Assembly: GCA_002320485.1 (NCBI GenBank) | Contig: DCKW01000042.1 | Location: 4,835 to 16,544 of the forward strand | Origin: Micavibrio sp. UBA1664 | Lineage (GTDB): Bacteria; Pseudomonadota; Alphaproteobacteria; Micavibrionales; UBA1664 | Length of the DNA stretch: 11,710 bases | Direction: 5' to 3' | Part shown: in pieces, positions 6,714-11,710 of the stretch | Position numbering within the stretch: the stretch's first letter is position 1 | Layout of the letters: each line of letters starts with the position of its first letter | Program-made: the position numbers and the translations under genes | The notes under the pieces: generated by a model | Databases searched by the model: none | Told to the model about the DNA's origin: nothing | The model's input: only the letters and a program-made list of their open reading frames with translations

Positions 6714-7371
6714 TAGACAACATATTCTATATGCCGATTCTTTAAGCAAAAGTTATAAACAAGCACATGGCGATGATCTGCATATTCTTAAAGATTTTTC
6801 ACTGGAAATGTTTCCGAAGGAAATTGTGGCGCTTGTTGGGCCCAGCGGCTCCGGCAAATCAACATTGCTTCATGTCCTAGGATTGTTGGATAAGGCGAAT
6901 TCAGGAAAGCTTCATATCGACGGTAAAGATATGATGGCAATGAGTGATAGCGAGCGTACAAAAACACGCCGAAATGACCTCGGTTTTATTTATCAGTTTC
7001 ACCATCTTCTTCCTGAATTTTCCGCACTGGAAAACGTGATGTTGCCGCAAATTATTGCGGGCATCGATCACGATACGGCAAGAAAACGGGCAAAAGATAT
7101 CCTGTCGCAACTGAAGCTTGGGCACAGGCTGGATAACCGCCCGGCGAAATTGTCGGGAGGGGAGCAACAACGTGTGGCAATTGCGCGTGCGTTGGCCAAT
7201 AACCCTAAGATTATTTTGGCGGATGAGCCAACGGGAAACCTTGACCCTGAAACTGCGGAAGAAGTATTTACAATGTTTATGGATCTTGTGCGCAATACAG
7301 GGACATCCGCTTTGATTGCAACGCATAACTTTGATTTGGCCATGCGTATGGATCGACTGGTAAAATTCTAG
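6706..7371 (+). CDS. lolD: Lipoprotein-releasing system ATP-binding protein LolD
   Basis: The cytoplasmic ATPase subunit powers lipoprotein release by the LolC/E permease. The 221 residues carry all ABC motifs: Walker A GPSGSGKS (45-52), Q-loop within GFIYQFHHLLPEF (Q97), where the YQFHHLLPEF pattern is characteristic of LolD, signature LSGGEQQ (149-155), Walker B ILADEP with D173 and E174, and the switch His in ATHN (H207). The length is slightly below the common 225-235 residues. It starts inside the last codons of the permease gene (8-base overlap), so translation is coupled and the subunits should be made in proportion. In many alphaproteobacteria dnaE follows lolD; here an MsbA-like exporter does. 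Confidence 0.95.
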   Translation: MNNRQHILYADSLSKSYKQAHGDDLHILKDFSLEMFPKEIVALVGPSGSGKSTLLHVLGLLDKANSGKLHIDGKDMMAMSDSERTKTRRNDLGFIYQFHHLLPEFSALENVMLPQIIAGIDHDTARKRAKDILSQLKLGHRLDNRPAKLSGGEQQRVAIARALANNPKIILADEPTGNLDPETAEEVFTMFMDLVRNTGTSALIATHNFDLAMRMDRLVKF

Positions 7372-7405
7372 TCAGTTCATATCAAAGGATTTTGAACAAA
7401 TAGTA

Positions 7406-9157
7406 ATGATGTCACAACAATATAACACTTATTCACTTATAAAACGCATTTTTAAAGGATATATCAATCCTTACAAATTGGAATTGGCTATCGCTTTGTT
7501 TTGGATGCTGATTGCCTCTGCAATGACAGGTGTTTTTGCGTGGATTATTGGCCCTGTGATGGATGAAATCATGGTCAAAGGTAGGCAGGAAATGATTATG
7601 CCTATCGCAGGCGGATTATTTTTTTGCCTCATACTTCGTGGTGCTTCGACATATTTCCATACAGTGCAGATGGGTAAAATCGGTCATCACCTCGTAGCCG
7701 ATATTCAGCGTGATTTGTTTAATCATATGATACGGCTGGATTTACAATTTTTTCAGGATAACCACAGCGGATCGCTGGTTGCGCGCATGATATCGGACGT
7801 GCAGGTCATGCGTTCGGCCCTTGCTGAGGGATTGACCGGCATTGGCAAAAACCTGATCACCCTCATCATTCTTATAGCGGTTATGTTTTACCGTGACTGG
7901 GTTCTGGCGTTGGCCGCCTTTACAATTTTTCCGTTAGCGGCGTTTTACGTGGCAAAACTTGGTAAAAAGCTGCGATCCATATCAAACAGGACACAAAATG
8001 CAGTTTCCTTGATGACGGCGCGTCTAGCGCAAACATTTCAGTCCGTCCGACAGGTTCGTGCCTTCGGACGTGAGGCATACGAGGCGGAGCAGGCGGAACA
8101 AACATTGGTGGATGTAAGGCAACTCAATATAAAAAATACCAAGACCAGTAATTTATCGACGCCGGTCAATGATATATTGGTCGGAATTATCCTATTTGGA
8201 ATTATTTCCTATGGCGGATATCAGGTGGCTAACGGATCATCGTCGGCAGGTGATATCATGTCGTTCATTGCGGCATTTTTGATGGCTTATGAGCCGATGA
8301 AAAAACTTGCGAAATTGAATAACAACGTCAATGTCGGGCTTGGCGCCGCAGATCGTGTTATGAGTGTAATGGATATTCCTGTCGGTGTCGAAAAAGAGGC
8401 AAACCTCCCTGATTTGAGGGCAGCCAAATCAATGGATGTGACGTTTGAGCATGTCGGGTTTGCTTATAATAATGGGGAGATTGTTCTTGATAATATCTCT
8501 TTTACCGCAGGTGCGGGAAAGGTTACAGCCTTGGTCGGCCCGTCAGGCGGAGGGAAAACGACAATTTTAAATCTGATACCGCGCTTTTACGACGTTAATT
8601 CGGGGCGGGTTCTGGTCAATAACCAAGATGTATCGTCGATATCCTTGAAATCCCTGCGTGATAATATTGCATGGGTATCACAAGAAGTTGTCATTTTTGA
8701 CGATACGGTTGCGCAAAATATTGCCTACGGCTCGGATAAGTCTGACGAAAATTCTGTGATAGAGGCCGCAAAATCCGCATTTGCCCACGATTTTATCATG
8801 AATTTGCCTCAAGGGTATGATACGCCGCTTGGTGAAAGTGGCGCTAAATTATCGGGCGGACAAAGACAAAGAATAGCTTTGGCGAGGGCATTTTTACGTG
8901 ATGCGCCAATTTTGTTATTAGACGAAGCCACGAGCGCACTTGATAACGAGTCAGAGCGATTTATACAGGAAAGTCTTGAGAAATTGCAGAAAGGGCGGAC
9001 AACGATTGTAATCGCCCACCGCTTATCAACAATTGAAAAAGCGGATACGATTATTGTTTTGGAAAAAGGCCGGATCGTGGAGCAGGGGAATCATCATTCG
9101 CTCACCGAAACGGGAGGCCTATACCATCAACTACGTACAGCCGGACAGGACATTTAA
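7406..9157 (+). CDS. msbA: MsbA-like ABC exporter, fused permease and ATPase
   Basis: This is a half-transporter (583 residues) that would act as a homodimer in the inner membrane. Residues 1-310 are the six-helix exporter domain, with clear membrane segments near 27-50, 64-84, 147-185 (two helices) and 255-295 (two helices). The ATPase domain follows: Walker A GPSGGGKT (378-385), Q-loop Q426 in WVSQE, signature LSGGQ (482-486), Walker B ILLLDE (502-507, E507 catalytic) and H538 in AHRLS. Lengths and motifs match lipid A flippase MsbA, and RGASTYFHTVQMG resembles its TM2-TM3 region. Related exporters for other lipids or drugs cannot be excluded, so the symbol is tentative. The gene follows lolD by 34 bases, and co-transcription with lolCD would group two envelope-lipid transporters. 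The nearest Shine-Dalgarno (AAAGGA, 7384-7389) is rather far from ATG 7406; ATG 7409 is equally possible. Confidence 0.85.
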   Translation: MMSQQYNTYSLIKRIFKGYINPYKLELAIALFWMLIASAMTGVFAWIIGPVMDEIMVKGRQEMIMPIAGGLFFCLILRGASTYFHTVQMGKIGHHLVADIQRDLFNHMIRLDLQFFQDNHSGSLVARMISDVQVMRSALAEGLTGIGKNLITLIILIAVMFYRDWVLALAAFTIFPLAAFYVAKLGKKLRSISNRTQNAVSLMTARLAQTFQSVRQVRAFGREAYEAEQAEQTLVDVRQLNIKNTKTSNLSTPVNDILVGIILFGIISYGGYQVANGSSSAGDIMSFIAAFLMAYEPMKKLAKLNNNVNVGLGAADRVMSVMDIPVGVEKEANLPDLRAAKSMDVTFEHVGFAYNNGEIVLDNISFTAGAGKVTALVGPSGGGKTTILNLIPRFYDVNSGRVLVNNQDVSSISLKSLRDNIAWVSQEVVIFDDTVAQNIAYGSDKSDENSVIEAAKSAFAHDFIMNLPQGYDTPLGESGAKLSGGQRQRIALARAFLRDAPILLLDEATSALDNESERFIQESLEKLQKGRTTIVIAHRLSTIEKADTIIVLEKGRIVEQGNHHSLTETGGLYHQLRTAGQDI

Positions 9158-9220
9158 CCATACTACCTAAATAGCTATTTTCCTTTAAATTCAAGAAAAC
9201 ATAAATTTGTCATTTTTTTG

Positions 9221-9248
9221 TTGCAACTGCGAATAAGAGGCGTATAGT
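9221..9248 (+). promoter_or_regulatory. Candidate sigma-70-type promoter for the CBS/permease operon
   Basis: TTGCAA (9221-9226), a 16-bp spacer and TATAGT (9243-9248) form a good promoter in the 165-base gap after the MsbA-like gene. The bases after the -10 are GC-rich (GCCCGCGG), the discriminator type often linked to stringent control. Transcription would start near 9255, giving a leader of about 68 bases. A T-run at 9212-9219 lies just upstream but has no GC-rich stem, so a terminator for the preceding operon is not convincing. The strong CBS-gene ribosome site AAAGG is at 9311-9315. Confidence 0.5.
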
Positions 9249-9322
9249 GCCCGCGGTTTCAAGGGCAAAGTTATGATTCCTTTAAGCCATAATTATAAAA
9301 ATAAACTTATAAAGGTAATAAA

Positions 9323-9823
9323 ATGTCACCTGAGCGTATATTATCAAAGCTGGGTATCACTAATGTCATTACGGTTTCCGAAAATGACTCTGTTGAACAG
9401 GCTTTGCGTCTTTTGGATGAAAAACAGGTGCGCGCCGCACCTGTCGTCGACGACAACGGCGTATTTAAAGGGATGTTTTCAACTCATGAAATTATTAAGG
9501 CGCTTGTACCTTCTTACATGACCCAAGGTATCCAATCCTTGGATTTTGCAACAGGGGCAAGCACTGTATTGGCTTCACGGTTGAAACAAATGTTTCCGAC
9601 ACGCGTCGGAAACCATGTTCTTGAGGATGATTGCGTTAAAATCACTGATAAAACAAACACTTGGGAAGCTCTTCGCATGTTAACCCGCTACGGATCGCCG
9701 ATACCGGTTGTTGATCCTCATACGAAAAAACTGATCGGTCTGATATCCGAACAATCGGCTATCGATGCTCTCCTTCATATGGAGGAAGACGATTCCGAAA
9801 ATGACTCTGAAGACAACATATAA
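9323..9823 (+). CDS. Two-CBS-domain protein with acidic tail
   Basis: This cytoplasmic protein of 166 residues is made of a tandem CBS pair (Bateman module). CBS1 spans about residues 12-60 (ITNVITVSENDSVEQALRLLDEKQVRAAPVVDDNGVFKGMFSTHEI), and CBS2 about 97-152 (including SPIPVVDPHTKKLIGLISEQSAIDALL). No enzymatic or membrane domain is attached. Such modules usually bind adenine nucleotides or related ligands and regulate a partner protein (family knowledge). The last dozen residues are almost all acidic or polar (EEDDSENDSEDN). The start is well supported by AAAGG 7 bases upstream. The gene lies 28 bases before an ArsB/NhaD-type permease, with no terminator seen between. The inference is that the CBS protein senses energy state or ions and gates or modulates that permease, as CBS domains do in other transporters. 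The direct ligand and partner are unknown. Confidence 0.88.
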   Translation: MSPERILSKLGITNVITVSENDSVEQALRLLDEKQVRAAPVVDDNGVFKGMFSTHEIIKALVPSYMTQGIQSLDFATGASTVLASRLKQMFPTRVGNHVLEDDCVKITDKTNTWEALRMLTRYGSPIPVVDPHTKKLIGLISEQSAIDALLHMEEDDSENDSEDNI

Positions 9824-9851
9824 TAATTAATAATCATACAGAGATTTTAAA

Positions 9852-11213
9852 ATGACAAATACACACAACGTCGAGACAATGCTCGACATCCCGTCCGTAT
9901 TTATGGGCTGGGACCCTATGATTGCGGCCTCATCAATACTGGCAATCATTTACGCTTTTATAATTATTGATAAAATCAATGCCACTGTCGTTGCCATGTT
10001 AGGGGCAACAGTGATGATCCTTTTAGGTATTCTTAATCAAGAGATGGCGGTTGAAGGAATCGATTTTAATACTATCTTCCTGTTAATCGGTATGATGGCC
10101 ATTGTCGGTATTACAAAAAAAACCGGCGTGTTCCAGTATGTGGCTATTTTAACGGCCAAGGCGGTCAAGGGAAATCCACGATCGTTATTGGTCGGTCTGG
10201 CACTTATTACTGCCGTATTTTCGGCATTACTTGATAATGTGACCACGGTAATGCTGATTATTCCGGTAACATTGCTATTGACTGAACAATTAAAACTTAA
10301 CCCTTATCCTTTTTTGTTTTCACAGATTTTTGCCTCGAATATCGGGGGTACGGCCACACTAATTGGCGACCCGCCAAACATCTTGATCGGTTCTGCAGTC
10401 GGATTCAGCTTTACGGACTTTATCGTCAATCTGGCGCCCGTGGCAATTATTGCACTTATCATTATTATCGGTGTTTTTGATCTTCTCTGGGGGCGAAAAT
10501 TCAATGTATCGCTACGTTTGCGGGCGCGCCTAATTAACTTCCAGCCGCGTGAGGCTTTGACAGACTTGCCATTACTCTGGAAATCTTTATTTGTGCTTTC
10601 TCTTGTGATTTTTGGATTTGTTGTCGGACACCATCATGGAATTATGCCGGGAACGACTGCATTGGGCGGCGCGGCATTATTAATGTTGTTGGAAATTGTC
10701 GGCAAAAGCCCCAGCAAACAATCCCATGATGTGCATTACACCTTCACACAAGTCGAATGGGATACCATTTTCTTCTTTATCGGATTGTTTATTCTGGTTG
10801 CCGGGGTTGAAAAATCGGGTGCATTGGCATTGATGGGTGAAAAACTTATCGGATTTACCGAAGGCAATTTAGAGATGACAACGCTTTTCATTTTATGGAG
10901 CTCGGCATTGTTTTCCGCGATCGTCAACAATATTCCATTCATTGCGACAATGATTCCAATTATCGAATCAATGCAGGCAGATTTCGGCGGAGCTGCGGCT
11001 CTGGAGCCTATCTGGTGGGCGCTTGCGCTTGGGGCGTGTCTTGGTGGCAACGGATCGCTTGTCGGGGCATCTGCCAACGTGATGGTTGCCGGATTTGCAG
11101 ATAGGGCAGGTCATAGAATAACATTTACGAAGTTTATAAAACTCGCTTTTCCTTTAATGTTGCTGACAATTGTGATAGCACATATATATGTCGAGTTTGT
11201 TTATCTTCCGTAA
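9852..11213 (+). CDS. ArsB/NhaD family ion permease (ion transporter superfamily)
   Basis: This inner-membrane transporter of 453 residues has about 11-12 hydrophobic segments in two homologous halves. Half one holds LLIGMMAIVGITKKTGVFQ (78-95), SALLDNVTTVMLIIPVTLLLTEQL (124-147, with D128 and N129) and the diagnostic SNIGGTATLIGDPPNILIGSA (162-182, DPPN at 173-176). Half two repeats the pattern as FFFIGLFILVAGVEKSG, SAIVNNIPFIATMIP (355-369) and LGACLGGNGSLVGASANVMVAG (393-414). This pattern fits the ArsB/NhaD permease family (COG1055), whose members export arsenite or exchange Na+ for H+. No arsR, arsC or arsA is nearby, so Na+/H+ or another anion/cation function is at least as likely as arsenite. 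The long hydrophilic part around 214-240 and 286-302 separates the halves. The gene follows a CBS-domain gene and overlaps the DUF192 gene by 26 bases. Its ribosome site is weak (AGAG near 9840). Confidence 0.9.
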   Translation: MTNTHNVETMLDIPSVFMGWDPMIAASSILAIIYAFIIIDKINATVVAMLGATVMILLGILNQEMAVEGIDFNTIFLLIGMMAIVGITKKTGVFQYVAILTAKAVKGNPRSLLVGLALITAVFSALLDNVTTVMLIIPVTLLLTEQLKLNPYPFLFSQIFASNIGGTATLIGDPPNILIGSAVGFSFTDFIVNLAPVAIIALIIIIGVFDLLWGRKFNVSLRLRARLINFQPREALTDLPLLWKSLFVLSLVIFGFVVGHHHGIMPGTTALGGAALLMLLEIVGKSPSKQSHDVHYTFTQVEWDTIFFFIGLFILVAGVEKSGALALMGEKLIGFTEGNLEMTTLFILWSSALFSAIVNNIPFIATMIPIIESMQADFGGAAALEPIWWALALGACLGGNGSLVGASANVMVAGFADRAGHRITFTKFIKLAFPLMLLTIVIAHIYVEFVYLP

Positions 11214-11664
11214 AATTATAATATGTCTTACTCTCCTGATAAGCATCACTGTTTGTCAGGCAAGGGAAGCCTTAGAAATCGAAATGCCTTCCGGAAAGCG
11301 GGAGGCATTTTTCGTGGATTATGCATTAACAGATGCAGAACATGCAAAAGGGTTGATGTTTGTTAAAGATATGCCTGAAAACGCAGGTATGCTATTTGTT
11401 TTTCCAAAGCCGCGCCGTACTCAATTCTGGATGAGGAATACGCTCATCCCGCTGGATATGCTGTTTTTCGATACAAATAATACCCTTGTTCATATTGTCC
11501 ATTCAGCAACGCCACATGATTTGCGCCCGCAAGGACCTAATAAAGATAATATTTGTTCTGTGCTTGAGCTGAATGGGGGAACAGCGGAAAAACTTGGAAT
11601 TGCCGAGGGTTCAAAATTATTATCTAATTCAACACAACAGTGCTTGCAATCATCTATAAAATAA
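11188..11664 (+). CDS. Secreted DUF192 family protein
   Basis: DUF192 is a conserved small domain of unknown biochemical role, found across bacteria and archaea. The protein has 158 residues. It starts with a signal peptide (RK at 8-9, hydrophobic IIICLTLLISITV, likely cleavage after VCQA at residue 25), so the mature form is periplasmic. The domain shows its classic motifs: TDAEHAKGLMFVKDMPENAGMLFVF, FWMRNTLIPLDMLFFD and VLELNGGTAEKLGI. The WMRNT...PLDM block is the most diagnostic. The ATG at 11188 lies within the last codons of the permease gene (26-base overlap, different frame). TTG at 11197 is the only other usable start, and there is no clear ribosome site, so coupling to the permease gene is likely. 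In alphaproteobacteria this family often lies next to a tRNA-Pro gene, as seems to be the case here. Confidence 0.9.
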   Translation: MSSLFIFRKIIICLTLLISITVCQAREALEIEMPSGKREAFFVDYALTDAEHAKGLMFVKDMPENAGMLFVFPKPRRTQFWMRNTLIPLDMLFFDTNNTLVHIVHSATPHDLRPQGPNKDNICSVLELNGGTAEKLGIAEGSKLLSNSTQQCLQSSIK

Positions 11665-11685
11665 TGGTAAAACCCTTTTCATGTT

Positions 11686-11710
11686 CGGGATGTAGCGCAG
11701 CCTGGTAGCG
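11686..11710 (+). tRNA. 5' end of a tRNA gene, probably tRNA-Pro, cut by the window edge
   Basis: The last 25 bases read as a tRNA start: acceptor strand CGGGATG (positions 1-7), T8-A9, D-stem GCGC, A14, then the D-loop with TGGTA and the beginning of the return strand GCG. A C at position 1 is unusual among bacterial tRNAs and is typical of tRNA-Pro. The anticodon lies outside the window, so identity is inferred. A TATAAA at 11655-11660 could be its -10 element, without a convincing -35. Confidence 0.8.

Noticed and set aside
6901..7343. Long minus-strand frames opposite lolD (up to 141 residues)
   Set aside because: They overlap the conserved ABC motifs of LolD, which constrain the sequence; no independent start signal is visible.
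9169..9219. Terminator after the MsbA-like gene: palindrome AAATAGCTATTT and a T-run at 9212-9219
   Set aside because: The palindrome has no loop and is AT-rich, and the T-run lacks an adjacent GC-rich stem; not enough to call a terminator.
10736..11077. Minus-strand frame of 113 residues opposite the ion permease
   Set aside because: The opposing frame encodes conserved membrane segments; the antisense product has no recognisable features.
9852..11213. Arsenite resistance operon
   Set aside because: The permease matches the broad ArsB/NhaD family, but no arsR, arsC, arsA or arsH is nearby, so a specific arsenic role is not supported.
1..11710. CRISPR array, insertion sequence, prophage or toxin-antitoxin locus
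   Set aside because: No regularly spaced repeats, transposase, integrase, terminal inverted repeats or toxin-like gene pairs were seen by eye on either strand.

Overview
The window is a densely packed stretch of a bacterial chromosome, most probably from an alphaproteobacterium of moderate-to-low GC content. Three things point there. The gene order birA - coaX - rnj - DUF1467 - (small gene) - proS - lolC - lolD is the well-known alphaproteobacterial housekeeping cluster. DUF1467 is largely restricted to that class. ProS is of the short type without the editing insertion. The lineage cannot be fixed further from this sequence; an uncultured or small-genome relative of Rhodospirillales or Micavibrio-like groups is only a guess. 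No phage, transposon, CRISPR array or recognisable defence system was seen.

Layout. Bases 1-4896 hold a plus-strand run, very probably one operon: the 3' part of birA (biotin-protein ligase), coaX (type III pantothenate kinase), rnj (ribonuclease J), a DUF1467 membrane protein, an unrecognised small exported protein that overlaps DUF1467 out of frame, and proS. A 10-bp perfect inverted repeat straddles the proS stop codon. It probably serves as a shared terminator with the only minus-strand gene, an unrecognised basic protein at 4915-5280. A short AT-rich divergent intergenic region (5281-5459) carries a perfect DnaA-box consensus inside a candidate promoter.

Bases 5460-9157 hold an envelope-transport operon: lolC/E-type permease, lolD ATPase (8-bp overlap) and an MsbA-like ABC exporter. 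These would release lipoproteins from the inner membrane and flip a lipid or lipid A core. A new transcription unit begins at a plausible promoter near 9221-9248. It holds a two-CBS-domain protein with an acidic tail, an ArsB/NhaD-type (ion transporter superfamily) permease, and a secreted DUF192 protein. The window ends inside a tRNA gene, probably tRNA-Pro.

Most of the window is ordinary core genome. The parts that deserve a second look are the orphan minus-strand gene with its DnaA-box promoter, the overlapping exported protein of unknown function, the CBS/ion-permease pair with an upstream overlapping reading frame in its leader, and an Arg-to-Gln change in the CoaX GADR motif. I did not find convincing evidence of a wholly new biological system.
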